From Sinotaia quadrata (taxonomy: Eukaryota > Mollusca > Gastropoda > Architaenioglossa > Viviparidae): a stretch of 64,000 nt of DNA. This document shows, in pieces, positions 22,263-34,484 of the stretch (position 1 is the stretch's first letter; the number at the start of each line of letters is the position of its first letter). The position numbers and the translations under genes are program-made. The stretch spans positions 116,469,860 through 116,533,859 of the forward strand of contig CM054181.1 in assembly GCA_028829895.1 (NCBI GenBank), in the 5' to 3' direction. The notes below the pieces were generated by a model, which searched no databases, was not told the DNA's origin, and saw only the letters and a list, made by a program, of their open reading frames with translations.

Positions 22263-23688
22263 AAGTAAACAGCAGTTGACATGATAGAGATAGAAATCAA
22301 ACTAACGGTATATTTAACTGTAGAGATTGTGCATTGAGGGGTTAGAGTTTTCATTAAATAATTAAACCAGCAATCAATAAAAACGAGTAGTTTGGCACAC
22401 CATACAAGTCTCGCCAAACTTCAATATTTGGGTCGAGTGCTACGTAGCATTCAATAATTAATCGCTGATTTACAACTGGATATTGAACCCCTAATCCTCA
22501 ACCTGACAACAAGGAGACAATACTAACGATTAATGAATAACACAAATATTATCCAACATTTAGGAATTTATTTATAATTGCTGAAATAGATCACTGTAGA
22601 TTCGTAACGATGGTGGCGACGAGAGAACGCGCACTAGTGTTTGAAAACCAGTGTTTGAGACAGGATTAATTACATAGTTCCTGTAATAGAGAGGTCACGT
22701 GATGAGGTCTAAAAATATGCTGCAGGCATCAGGTGTACAAAGGAGGTTAACGGTCATGACCTTTACCTCAGGTCGCTGATAGAATTGCGTATCCGCACAA
22801 AGTGAGGTCATGGATTGCAAGTCCGCGACATAGTGACGTTATAGATTGCTGAGTACGCGACTGATCGTCAGTGACTGGTCTTGAGAGTGGGGAGACTCCC
22901 CCCCCCCCCTCCCGAGTGGGGTGAAAGCGAGTGCTTAGCGCTTCTGGAATACGTCATTCATCATTTGAGAAAGACGAATATGAAAGAAGATAACAACTGT
23001 TGTACAATAAGATATGGAAATAGACAGGATTTTATATGAAAAGAATTTATATAGGTTAAACCTGAATGACCTTACTAGCAAGATCTGTTAGTTTTTTTCT
23101 TTTTTAATTCCATGCTTCTTACTGTTTTGCCGGTGAAAAACTAATTAGATATTGCACGTTTTGGCTTGCTGCGTATGTGTGTGCAGACCGTTCGAGTTGG
23201 TCAGCTAGTCACATGGTCAGTCGGCTAATTATTATAATTTAACCTACATGGGCTTGACCAAGTCATGGCCAGTCAAGACGGTATTGAGTCTGGATGAACG
23301 TAAACAGCAATATTTTAATTAATGGAGTCAAAGGACGCAAACCTTTCTATCTCAATGTATCAGTGGTTTGCTCCCTTGTGTCCAATGACATTAATCACGG
23401 CGACGCTACCCCTCGTACGTCACAAATAACGTGCAAAATAAACAGTAGATTAATGTAGAGAGATATGAATAAATAAAATAGTACAATAAAATGTAGGGAA
23501 ACAAGACACAATAACAACAGATCAATATGGAGAGACAGACAGAAATAAAAATACTACTTTAAAATGTACAGATACTAGGTACGCTAAAAAGTAGATTCAT
23601 TATGTACAGATAGAAATAAGAAAATTGTAAATTAAAATGTAAAGATGAATTTTGCGATATATAAAATAATCATTTATAGCTAACTCAT
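22263..23688. other. Intergenic DNA with a CpG-richer patch, no gene recognised
   Basis: 22,580-22,960 is richer in CpG and has loose 30-bp repeats ('gaggtcatggattgcaagtc' / 'gacgttatagattgctgagt') followed by a run of 12 C (22,898-22,909). No coding exon with supported splice sites is found. 23,440-23,660 resembles a degraded form of the 33-bp array ('aaaatgta..gata'). Confidence 0.45.
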
Positions 23689-24132
23689 GAACATTGACGT
23701 AATAAACATATTTCATCACAAACTTATGGACATTTTAGCACAAACAATTGGACATATTTCATTTCAAACATATGGACATATTTCATCACAAACATTTGGA
23801 ATATTTCAGCACAAACATATGGACATATTTCATCACAAACATTTGGAATATTTCAACACAAACATATGGACATATTTCTTTACAAATATTTGGACATATT
23901 TCTTTACAAACATATGGACATATTTCAGCACAAACATTTGGACATATTACGTCACAAACATATGGAAATATTTCAGCACAAACATATGGACATATTTCAG
24001 CACAAACATATGGACATATTTCAGCACAAACATATGGACATATTTCAGCACAAATTTGGACATATTACGTCACAAACATATGGACATATTACGTCATAAA
24101 CATTTGGACATATTACGTCACAAACATAGGTA
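23689..24132. repeat. 24-bp minisatellite
   Basis: About 18 copies of a 24-bp unit, 'catatggacatatttcagca' + 'caaa'. Variants swap 'catatgg'/'catttgg' and 'ttcagca'/'tacgtca'. The open frames (YGHISAQT-like) result from the period of three. Confidence 0.92.
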
Positions 24133-24802
24133 CATTTTGAGAAAGGCAGAAAAGAAATCCAATGAGAAAATTATTCACTCAATTGCTGTTACGATTGAGT
24201 CGATCTTATAGTGGATTAAAGATGATTTTAGCAAATGATTTTTTTTTATGACACACATTTAAATTTCACCTCCAGTGACTCTAACAGTCACTATGACGGT
24301 TTAAATCCCGACAGAATTCAATGACCCTGTGTTGTTTAAAAAAGACAACTCTTCCATTCCACATCACGTGGCACACAGCTTTGTTATTCAAAGACAGGCA
24401 AGAACTTCTTCACTGACATTAGATAAAAGATTGTCCAGGAGTATACTTTCAACACTCTTTACTTTAGCAAAACATCCATCCCTTGAGCATTGATTACTCA
24501 TGGCTTATATTTGATTACCCACCAAATATATATCTTAAACCATCATTATCACTCATCTGTGCCAGTGTAATTTTAAACAGCCAGCTTTGAAAATAGTCAC
24601 TTAGTCACTAAAAGTCATCTTATCAAAAAAACCTGAAAACAAAACCAAAATATTTCTTGAAACGATCCACATCCCCCACGAAAATAAATCAATAAATAAA
24701 TATCTTTTGCAGCTCCTTAAGCATATACTACAACCAAACGGATTTGTTGTTCAATCCCCTCTCCCTCTTCATTTCCAAAACTCCCTGATGCCAAACTGGA
24801 AC
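24133..24802. other. AT-rich DNA, nothing recognised
   Basis: No gene, RNA or array is supported here. Confidence 0.4.
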
Positions 24803-24930
24803 CAGCTACACAAGCACTCCTTTTAACACTCCCCACAAACACTGATGTATATCAATTCTTTCACAACTACACAAGCACTCCTTTTAACACTCCCCACAAA
24901 CACTATTGTATATCATTTCTTTCACAGCAC
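24803..24930. repeat. 60-bp tandem duplication
   Basis: Two copies with 'ctacacaagcactcctttta', 'acactccccacaaacact' and 'ttctttcaca'. Confidence 0.82.
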
Positions 24931-25011
24931 TCCCAAACGTTTTGTATTTGTGCACCGCAAAATATGGAATTATAACCAACCTATCCTTCTGGTGTACACG
25001 AAATCTTGCCA

Positions 25012-25326
25012 GCATTGTCCATCAGAGTTCTACACTATAGCAATGTCCATCAGAGTTCTATACTACAGCATTGTCCATCAGAGTTCTATACTACAGTATT
25101 GTCCACCAGAGTTCTATACTACAGCATTGTCCATCAGAGTTCTATACTACAGTATTGTCCACCAGAGTTCTATACTACAGCATTGTCCATCAGAGTTCTA
25201 TACTACAGTATTGTCCATCAGAATTCTACACTATAGCAATGTCCATCAGAGTTCTATACTACAGCATTGTCCATCAGAGTTCTGCACTACAGTATTGTCC
25301 ATCAGAATTCTACACTACAGCATTTA
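25012..25326. repeat. 28-bp minisatellite
   Basis: About eleven copies of a 28-bp unit, 'attgtccatcagagttctat' + 'actacagt'. Alternating 'cagc'/'cagt' endings and 'catcag'/'caccag' variants suggest duplication of two-unit blocks. Confidence 0.92.
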
Positions 25327-25377
25327 GTCTTTCCGATAGATTTCTATAGAAGTGTTTAATTCCTAAGCAATAAACTC

Positions 25378-25396
25378 GGGGGGGGGGGGGGGCGGG
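25378..25396. repeat. Poly-G run
   Basis: Fifteen consecutive G, then CGGG. Long G runs in this AT-rich window are notable, and their assembled length is often unreliable. Confidence 0.85.
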
Positions 25397-25499
25397 AACT
25401 ACCCTACGATCGAGTATTAGTTTGAGAGAAAAGCTTTAACGGAGCAATGTCACGTGATTTGCTATTTGGCGACAATTTCTTCTTACAATCAAGTACTCG

Positions 25500-25800
25500 C
25501 CACTTGAACCCGTTCGTAACGCTTGGGCACGCTGGGCAGTTGCTCTAGCCTCGCGAGCCCCATGTTAATCTGTGTATGTTATATTACTATGAGTGGTTGT
25601 GTAGGTAGGGGGTCCATTGCACTGCTTTGCCCGTGAATCTATAATGCCGTTAAGCCTGCCCTACCTGTGGGAACTTTTGAAATAATTTTCAAGCACCAAG
25701 GAACCCCTACACAAAAATGATTATCTCGATGTTTGTTTCTTCAATCACGATCTCTCGGGGAACCACTAACGACCTCTCGGCCCGGTTGAGAAACCCTGTA
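25500..25800 (-). mobile_element. Possible non-autonomous hAT-like element end
   Basis: A GC-richer block ends at 25,797 with 'cggttgagaaaccctg'. Its reverse complement, 'cagggtttctcaaccg', resembles the terminal repeat of hAT/Charlie-type elements. No opposite end was found by eye, so this is a weak call. Confidence 0.3.
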
Positions 25801-26094
25801 CTTAGTGTACTAGAAGGACGATTATATATCATGTGACTGTTTAGTTACATAAACTAGGAGAAACTCTTCCTAAAGTGAAGATCAACAACGAGTATTATAA
25901 ATATTTTTATAATAAACTGATCATAAAGTGTTCGTGTCGTATTGTCCCAGAATCGCTATATAAATATTTTACAATGACACACGGAATATTGTTTCGACCA
26001 AGTGAACGGTTATAAATTGTTTATAAAAATATCATGAGTAAATATGGGAGATAATTAGAATATACTGAAAAAGACATTGTGATAGTTATGTCCC

Positions 26095-27190
26095 TTACAC
26101 TAAAGCCCGCTGGTACTTTCAATGCTACAAGAACTTTTATCATTACGATAAGATTTCGCTGTTCTTCGTTATAACAAGACTTCACTCGTATTCGCTACAA
26201 GATTTCATTCTTCTTTGCTAAAACAAGACTTCAGTTTTTTTGGTTTTGTGGCCACAAGATATAATTGTTCTTCGCTATAACAAGACTTCACTCTTATTTA
26301 ATACAAAAATTTCATCCTTGCTATAGCAAGACTTCAATTATTTGCTACAAGATTTAATTGTTCTTCGCTATAAAAGACTTTTTATTTACTACAAGATTTA
26401 ATTGGTTTTCACTTCACTCTAATTCGCTACAAGATTTCATTGTTCTTCGCTCTACTAAAACTCCTCTGTTCTTCACTATGATAAGTCCTCATTCTTCAAT
26501 ATGATAATACTTCACTGTTCTTCACTATGATAATATTCACTGTTATTCACTATGATAAGAACTAGCTGTTCTTCACTATGATAAGACCTCACTGTTATTC
26601 ACTATGATAAGAACTAGTTGTTCTTCACTATGATAAGAACTCGCTGTTCTTTACTGTGATAAAGAACTCACTGTTTTTACTACGATAAGACTTCCCTGTT
26701 CTTTACTATGATAGGACTTCCTCGTTCTTCACTATAAATAGACTTCACTGTTCTTCACATTTATAAGAAGTCATAATTCTTTATGACCACTTTCCATTAC
26801 TATGATAAATTTCACCCTTCTTGAAGACGTGAGATTTACTCTTTTTCATAATGATTAGAAAATGTAACTGTTTTTTTCAAGATGTCATAATTCTTCCCTA
26901 TTATTGAATTTCACTGTTCTTCAAGATATCAGAGTTCCTCCAAGACTCCCGAGTTCTTCGCTATGATAAGATTTAGCAAATCTTTACTCCAATACGACTT
27001 CAGTGTTCACTGTCAATAACATTTTGCTATTCTTTATGACTTCGTTGTTGTGCACTGAACAAATCGTCACATATATATTTTTTTATTTTAAGACTTAACT
27101 TTCTTTTGTGTGATAAGACTGCAATAATATTCACAAAAGAATTCACATTTCTTTACCATGGCAATACTTCACAATTCTTTTATAAGATAA
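26095..27190. repeat. Degenerate repeat of about 27 bp
   Basis: Many imperfect units with 'cactgttcttcactatgata' + 'agact/agaac'. The clearest copies lie at 26,440-26,760, and the flanks are heavily decayed ('gctacaagatttcattgttc'). Confidence 0.7.
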
Positions 27191-27337
27191 GGTTTCAATG
27201 ATGCCCGAGCTTTGAGCTAACCAAATCACTGAACTGAATTATTTTTTAATGAACTGAAAATGTTCTTGAGATAATTAAATCAGCAATCGATAAATGGTAA
27301 GCGGGTAAGATATACAGACGGATAAAACAAACAAACA

Positions 27338-27533
<196 letters not shown>

Positions 27534-27594
27534 CAAACGGAAAAGCGAAGAAGAAACTTGAACAATATAATCGGATAGTCGAATCAAAAATGAG

Positions 27595-27710
27595 ATAAAC
27601 AATCTTGACAAGATTTGAACTTATGACTCACAAAGAGAGGAAATGCCTTGCGATACTCAAGTGTTTACAGTCCAGTGCTCAGCGATAAAAGACAGAGACT
27701 GACAATGGCC
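27595..27710 (-). mobile_element. tRNA-like SINE relic (possible)
   Basis: On the minus strand the sequence reads 'gctgagcactggactgtaaa', then 'cacttgagtatcgcaagg', and later 'agttcaaatc', a box-B-like motif. The order resembles a tRNA-derived SINE head (Tyr-like loop 'ctgtaaa'). The D-arm and acceptor stem do not fold convincingly, so it is not a functional tRNA. Confidence 0.3.
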
Positions 27711-28000
27711 ATAAACTACGTCAATGTTAACAATGTCAAGTACAGCAGTGCAGATTTCTAAAAATATCTTGATCTAAAATCTACGTAGGCCCAACATTGA
27801 TTTCATCTTGTGGGCTGCTTACAAGTGTTTTTCTCGGCATTCCTATGTCATTATCCCGGTGAGATAGTCAGTGATTGATACAAACGATTTTCAACTGTTT
27901 GGCTAATTTGTTCAGCTATGTTTATTAAGTTAACAGTTTTCAACCCTCTTGATCTATGTTGTCAAATAGGTTTACATGGTAAAACCACTAAACTTTACAT
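27711..28000. other. Unique DNA, nothing recognised
   Basis: No supported feature. Confidence 0.4.
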
Positions 28001-28960
28001 AACAAAACTAGCGTTATTGTTTGTGATAAACTCGCAATTCAGCTTTGAAACTAATATTTTTACTCTGTGATAAAATTACATAGTGTACCTTTAAACTAAT
28101 AATATCGTTTGTTAACTTAAAAAAATATATATATCTTGAAACTAATACAAAATGAAAATGTCTAGTTTGAAACTAAAAATGTAAAATGTCTACATTGAAA
28201 ATAGGAGTATTCTCTGTAAGTAAACTGTTGAGCACTCCATTGTTTCTGACAAACTAGATATTTCATCTTCAGACTAATGTTGTGTGCGAGAAGCTATGAA
28301 GTCCACCTTGACACTAATAACGTTGTGTGCGAGAAGCTATGAAGTCCACCTTGACACTAATAACGTTGTGTGCGAGAAGCTATGAAGTCCACCTTGACAC
28401 TAATAACATTGTGTATGAAAAGCAAGAGAATCCAGCATGAAAATACGTCCAACTTGAAACTAATAGTGTGTGAAAGAGAGACCATTTTAAAAAAAAATAC
28501 TAATATTGTGCGTGACTGGCAGAAAAGTCCACCTTGAAAATAATAATATTATTTTCGATTGATTGGGTAGGTCCACCTTGAAAGTAACTATACTGTGCGG
28601 TAGACATGTAGGTCAAACTTAAGAGTTGTGGAAGGACTAAGCTGTCTTCAGATCAATTAAAAACCTATAATAGACTCGTTTTGTCTCTTGAGATCAATTA
28701 GAAAACCTCTAGCAGACGGCTGTCCTCAGTATTTAAAATCAATTAGAAAACATAAGTAGATTCGTGTTGTCTACTTGAAATCAATTACAAAACACCTACC
28801 AGACTCTTGTAGTCTACCTTGATATGAAAATAGACAAGTGTTGCAGAGGGGGGATTTATTTTAACCTTAAGTAACTGCAGCAGACAATGTAATCTATTTT
28901 GAAACTGTTTAACAATTACCATTTATGTACTGAATAAAGACAAGCAGTGTTTGTTTACTA
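28001..28960. repeat. Degenerate repeat with a 43-bp core
   Basis: Loosely repeated units around 'tccaccttgaaactaataat'. Three nearly exact 43-bp copies ('tgtgcgagaagctatgaagt' + 'ccaccttgacactaataac') lie at about 28,280-28,410. A related later form is 'gatcaattagaaaacct'. Confidence 0.7.
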
Positions 28961-29326
28961 TTAATTTTTTTCACTAAAGACATTTAGTAATAAATATGTT
29001 TGCTTGGAGACGTGAATAAAATGTTTTAGAGAGACAGTATAATTATTTATACCTTGTGTCATTATAGTATTTATTTACAACAGTAGTCGATAGTATTTAC
29101 TGATTATCAATAACTGACTATTTCTACATAGGGCAGCATCTACACATATAATTAATTATAAGCGTCTTCGTATAGCTACATTGTGTAGAAATATAGTGAC
29201 TATTCATTCCTACATTGACTGTCTATTTATAGCTATACACATTAACCAGAGCCTGGTGGTCAACGTGTTAACATTCCACACAAGGTACTTTAATTGTGTT
29301 GATTAGTGTGTATTTGTGTGTGAGTG

Positions 29327-29329
29327 TTT

Positions 29330-29384
<55 letters not shown>
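29327..29384. repeat. (GT)n microsatellite
   Basis: About 28 GT units followed by a short G run. Confidence 0.95.
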
Positions 29385-29385
<1 letters not shown>

Positions 29386-29520
29386 GGGGGGAGTGTGCGC
29401 ACAAACCCAAGCTCTCTAGAAAAAGATGCAATTTTCTTACATAGTTTCTGTTCAAAGAGAGGATTTCCTCTTGTTATCTATCATTTTCTACTTGTCATAC
29501 TCGAGATGCTTTCTTAAGAT

Positions 29521-29785
29521 TTTGACATTTGAGTGAACGAAAAAAATCCCTAGAACCACTAAACTTACACACTCACGAACGCTTTTAAAGATATTTGACG
29601 ACTGAGTGAGCGAGAAAACTCCCTAGTACAATTAAACTTACACACTCACGAACGCTGTTTAAAGATATTTGAAGACTGAGTGAGAGAAATAACTCCCTAG
29701 TACAACTAAACTTACACACCCACGAACACTTTTGAAAGCTATTTGACGTTTGAGTGAGAGAAGTGGCTCTCTGACATTCCAGCAC
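29521..29785. repeat. 73-bp tandem repeat
   Basis: About 3.5 copies with 'aaagatatttgacgactgag', 'ctccctagtacaa' and 'aaacttacacactcacgaac'. Two minus-strand frames of 75 codons cross it and are not genes. Confidence 0.85.
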
Positions 29786-30260
29786 TGGACATAAATTTCC
29801 GGCTCCAAACATGCAAGCGTCCCTAAGTAAAGCCCCAAGTTGACACCAAAACGAGGCGCGGACATTCTCCGCATCAAAATACTCACGCCGCTTCGTTACC
29901 GCTCTTTCACCCCCCCTACCCTTTCACCGGGGTGGATTTGCTAGTTAGGAACTATTGTTGACTCTTTTATTATAGACTGTCTACGTCCTACCCACATTTC
30001 ACCAGTTGGATTTGCTAGTTATGTCCCTTTGTTGCTTCTTAACTGTGAAGATGGGGCTCAACGGGGAACCACCGCCACCACCACCAAATACACATTCCAT
30101 CTTGAAAGAGTTCTTTTGGGGTGTACGTGTGGCTAAATAACATTAAATGTCCAACGGTTTTCGACTGTTTCCTTGTTTAAAATACGTTTGTCTCTTATTT
30201 CTTTGTCATCTTTTTTTTTGTTAAATCGCTTCATTAATTGTCTCCATATTTTCCAATACA
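29786..30260. other. CpG-richer unique DNA, no gene recognised
   Basis: Contains a direct repeat with 'tttcacc' and 'gtggatttgctagtta' (about 29,920 and 30,000). A 29-codon frame at 30,051-30,140 (ATG in good context, Pro6 stretch) has no family match and no splice support. Confidence 0.35.
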
Positions 30261-30261
30261 A

Positions 30262-30582
30262 TGGTTAGTGATAAAGTAATGTTTGTGGCAATGTAATGGT
30301 AGTGGCAGTATGATGGTAGTGGCAATGTAATGACAATAATGTAATGTTTGTGACAATGTAATGGTAGGGCAGTTTAATGGTAGTGGCAATGCAATGACAG
30401 TGGCAATGTAATGGTTAGTAGCCGTGTAATGGCTGGTGGCAATGCAATGATAGTAGCAATGTAAAGACAGTAGTAATATAATGGTTAGTGGCAATGTGAT
30501 GGTAGTGGCAGTATGATGGTAGTGGCAATGTGATGGTAGTGGCAGTATGATGGTAGTGGCAATGTGATGGTAGTGGCACATG
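30262..30582. repeat. 17-bp minisatellite
   Basis: About 18 copies of 'tggtagtggcaatgta' + 'a' with variants, most regular at 30,480-30,580. The minus-strand open frame (LPLPSHCHYHH-like) is a by-product. Confidence 0.85.
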
Positions 30583-30654
30583 CACAGGTCCAAAAACAAG
30601 ATAAGCCCAGTGTTTTAATAACTATAAGCGAGCACGTGTAATCTTTTTCTTCTT

Positions 30655-30770
30655 TAAACGCATGCACCTGATGCCGTCTGTCACGTCACGTTTCCGTGGA
30701 GCGGCGCGCGCATAGCGTGCGGCATAAAAGAGTTGAGTGCAGTGAAGGATGTGTAGTGCATTTAACGTGC
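30655..30770 (+). promoter_or_regulatory. Promoter-like CpG-rich patch with TATA-like box
   Basis: A short GC/CpG-rich stretch in AT-rich DNA, with 'gtcacgtcacg' (ATF/CREB-like half sites), 'gcggcgcgcgc' and then 'cataaaag' at 30,723. No convincing coding exon follows within a few hundred bases, so this may be a relic, a non-coding RNA promoter or chance. Confidence 0.3.
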
Positions 30771-30902
30771 ACTTGATGAACTTTTTGCCTCTTTCTTTGT
30801 TTTTCTAAATAACCAGTTTTGATGGTCATAGATTTTATTTTAGTTATTAAAACAGTTATTATATGTGTGTGCATGCGTATGTTTGTGCATATATAGGGGC
30901 GT

Positions 30903-30905
<3 letters not shown>

Positions 30906-30965
<60 letters not shown>
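30906..30965. repeat. (GA)n microsatellite
   Basis: About 29 uninterrupted GA units. Confidence 0.96.
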
Positions 30966-30968
<3 letters not shown>

Positions 30969-31124
30969 TGTGAAGTTTATGTTTTGAAGAGAAATGGCGT
31001 CATACCAGCTCCGCAACTCCTATGTCAAAGTTCAGAGTTCATGTCTTTGTCTGTTAACTGTGTACAGGAACATGCGCAAGGAAAAGCAAATGTTAATGCG
31101 CGAAAAACAAAATTAAAAAGCCAT

Positions 31125-31350
31125 CGACCGACAGAGAGAGAGAGGTATCAGCCAAACAACTTACAGTAAGAGTAAGTGACAAAAACAAACATTGACCGAC
31201 AGAGAGAGAGGTATCAGCCAAACAACTTACAGTAAGAGTAAGTGACAAAAACAAACATTGACCGACAGAGAGAGAGGTATCAGCCAAACATTTACAGACA
31301 AAAACAAACAACTACCGACAGAGAGAGGATTCAGCCAAACAACTTACAGT
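31125..31350. repeat. 66-bp minisatellite
   Basis: About three and a half copies with 'accgacagagagagaggtat', 'cagccaaacaacttacagta' and 'gtgacaaaaacaaaca'. The right copies carry deletions. Confidence 0.88.
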
Positions 31351-32215
31351 AAGTGACAAATACAGCGTGGTTATGTGACACACTATCTGTCTAGAAGGAA
31401 TACAGCTTAACTGAAAAATAAAGTGTGAATCTGTGACAGATAAGATATATTGATAAATATTTGTGAGGCTCTGTGAAGTAGTGTAAGTGAAATACGGTAT
31501 TTCTACGAAAAACAGAACGGATATGTGATATGGGGGGGGGGGGGGACGTGACTGAGAAATGCAAGTTACCGAGTGAAATACAGTTTGTAACACACAGAAA
31601 AGCTGTAAGGAAATATATACATTAGGACTGTGGAAATTTAACATAATTGTAAGAATTATAGGTGACGCCAGTGCAATACACACTGTGTGAAATACACTGT
31701 TAAAGACTTGTGACTGGAAAATACACCGTAGTTATAAAACCATTGCAGTGTGACTATGAAATTATGTGACTGAGAAATACAGTATAACAATGAAATTGTA
31801 TAACTGGGAAATACAGTGGGACTATGAAATTATGTGACTGGGATATACTGTGATTGTGAAATTGTGTGACTGAGAAATATAGAATGATAATAAAATTGTG
31901 TGACCGAGAATACAGTGTGACTATGAATTTGTGTGAGTGAGAAATGCAGTGTGACTGAGAAATACTCTGTAAATCAGAAAATAAAGCTGGAAATGTACAA
32001 ACTTGTGACTGAGATATACAATGTGATTGCCTGAAAATTAGTGTGGCCAATCTACTTTGAGAAATATAGTGTGCCTGTGTGAAATATAGCACGACTAAGA
32101 AGAGTACAGTGTGATTATGAGAAATGTACTGTCTGTACCTATGTTTAACACAGTGGGACTGAAAATGTACGTTTTGAATGTGGAGTGGGACTGAAAAATA
32201 TACACTTTTAGATAC
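31351..32215. repeat. Highly degenerate repeat of about 28-30 bp
   Basis: Recurrent 'gtgactgagaaatacagtgt' and 'gactatgaaattgtgtgac' fragments with poor periodicity. A run of 13 G lies at 31,533-31,545. Minus-strand frames of 123 and 157 codons are low-complexity by-products. Confidence 0.65.
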
Positions 32216-32284
32216 CATAGAGGGCAATCATGAATCTTTTTTTAATGAGAAATATAGATCTATTCAATAACTATTGCTATACCA

Positions 32285-32460
32285 GGAATTAGTGAGAAAT
32301 ATAATCCTTTTCAACAACTGTTGCTTTATCAGGAATTAGTGAGAAATATAATCCTTTTCAACAACTGTTGCTTTATCAGGAATTAGTAAGATATAATCCT
32401 TTTCAACAACTGTTGCTTTATCAGGAATTAGTGAGAAATATAATCCTTTTCAATAAATCC
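32285..32460. repeat. 47-bp minisatellite
   Basis: Four nearly identical copies with 'aggaattagtgagaaatata' and 'cttttcaacaactgttgctt'. Confidence 0.92.
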
Positions 32461-32499
32461 AAAATTAAAATAATTAGGGACGAATACTAATCTATTCGA

Positions 32500-32990
32500 C
32501 AACGATTACTAATATTAAAAAATAACAATTATAATTTTAAAAAAATAACAATTACTAATATAAAAATAACAATTACAATTGAAAACATAACAATTACTAA
32601 TATAAAAATAACAATTACAATTGAAAACATAACAATTACTAATATAAAAAATAACAATTACAATTGAAAACATAACAATTACTAATATAAAAATAACAAT
32701 TACAATTGAAAACATAACAATTACTAATATAAAAAATAACAATTATAATAAAAAAATAACAATTACTAATATAAAAATAACAATTACAATTGAAAACATA
32801 ACAATTACTTATATAAAATTACAACTACTAACCTAAAAATAGCAATTACCAATATAAATGTAACAATTACTAATATTAAAATACCATTTACTAATATTAA
32901 CATACCAATTATTATTATTAAAATATCATTTACTAATATTAAAATACCCATTACTAATATTAAAATACCAATTACTAATATAAAAATTAT
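32500..32990. repeat. 42-bp minisatellite, A-rich
   Basis: A 42-bp unit with 'aaaataacaattacaattga' and 'aaacataacaattactaata'. Each unit is an internal dimer of a roughly 21-bp motif. The right part (32,820-32,990) is diverged. Confidence 0.9.
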
Positions 32991-33039
32991 TCCAAAGTAT
33001 GAGTTCAGGAGAACTACAGATCAATTACGACTAGTGGCA

Positions 33040-33832
33040 GTATAAATACAAAATTACGACAGGTACAGGTGATTGCAGATATACAGTGCCAAAATTACGA
33101 CAGGTAAAGATAACAGTAGATGTACAGGGCCAAATTACAGCAGGTACAGTGATTGCAGATATACAGTGCCAAAATTACGACAGGTAAAGATAACAGTAGA
33201 TGTACAGTGCCAAATTATAGAAGTACAGGTGATTGCATATATATAGTGACAAAATTACAAAAGATGACTGTAGATATATAGAGCCAAAATTACGACAGGT
33301 ACAGGTGATTGCAGATATACAGTGCCAAAATTACAAAAGATAAAGATGACTGTAGATATATAGAGCCAAAATTACGACAGGTACAGGTGATTGCAGATAT
33401 ACAGTGCCAAAATTACAAAAGATAAAGATGACTGTAGATATATAGAGCCAAAATTACGACAGGTACAGGTGATTGCAAATATACAGTGCCAAAATTACAA
33501 AAGATAAAGATGACTGTAGATATATAGAGCCAAAATTACGACGGGTACAGGTGATTGCAAATATACAGTGCCAAAATTACAAAAGATAAAGATGACTGTA
33601 GATATATAGAGCCAAAATTACGACAGGTACAGGTGATTGCAGATATACAGTGCCAAAATTACAAAAGATAAAGATGACTGTAGATATATAGAGCCAAAAT
33701 TACGACGGGTACAGGTGATTGCAAATATACAGTGCCAAAATTACAAAAGATAAAGATGACTGTAGATATATAGAGCCAAAATTACGACAGGTACAGGTGA
33801 TTGCAAATATACAGTGCCAAAATTAGACGAGT
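33040..33832. repeat. 82-bp dimeric minisatellite
   Basis: About nine copies of an 82-bp unit made of two related halves of about 41 bp: 'caggtacaggtgattgcaga' + 'tatacagtgccaaaattac' and 'aagataaagatgactgtaga' + 'tatatagagccaaaattac'. The left part still shows less regular units. This is a small higher-order repeat. Confidence 0.93.
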
Positions 33833-34484
33833 AAGGGGATCACTGATATAAAATTCCAGAACTAAGAGTGAAATAGACGTTTTGCGTATCAGTTGACAGT
33901 TTTCTTTGAACTAAACGTGACAGACAGCTGGCAGTGTGCGCATGACAGTGTGAGAAAGCACAAATGGCATTAAGGGTGGGCGGCAGACTAGCTTGGAAAG
34001 TTAAATAAGCATTAACTCGGCAGAACCACATGAAGGGTTGGGTGACGGGTGAATCAGCTTTCTTCAACGCTATTGACGCGTCACAAATATTAATAGTTAG
34101 CTTTCTTCAATACTCTTGACACATCACAAATAATAATTATCGCTCTTTGCAGGTCTAATGTGACCAGTGTCGAGACAACATGGCGCATTCAGGCAGCTGC
34201 AGAAAAGAAGTTAATTCTGCAAAAGATACATTCAGATATAAATCTGTCAGTCAGTCTATCTTTCTGTCTACTTGCTTACCTGTTTGTCTTCCTGTCTGGA
34301 TACATATTTACCTACATGTCTCCCAGTCTGCTTATTATCTGCCTACTTACTTATTTGTTTTCTTGTCTGGCTACATACCTACCTGTCTGCCAGTCCATCT
34401 ATCCATCCATTAAATTTAAATTAAAACGTATTGCTTCAGTATATCGTGACAAAACATTTTCTCCGTCACGTGACCCTCACAATT
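33833..34484. other. Unique DNA, no gene recognised
   Basis: 33,880-34,060 is richer in CpG and GC. 34,240-34,410 contains loose 'ctgtctacttacttac' repeats giving Leu/Tyr-rich frames. No gene is supported. Confidence 0.4.

Noticed and set aside
21742..22263. 173-codon minus-strand frame (FYSLYILSYFL-type repeats) as a membrane protein
   Set aside because: Produced by the 33-bp minisatellite; the hydrophobicity is a composition effect and no unique domain is attached.
30051..30140. 29-codon frame with a Pro6 run as a first exon
   Set aside because: Ends in its own stop codon with no donor before it that preserves a longer product; no family match.
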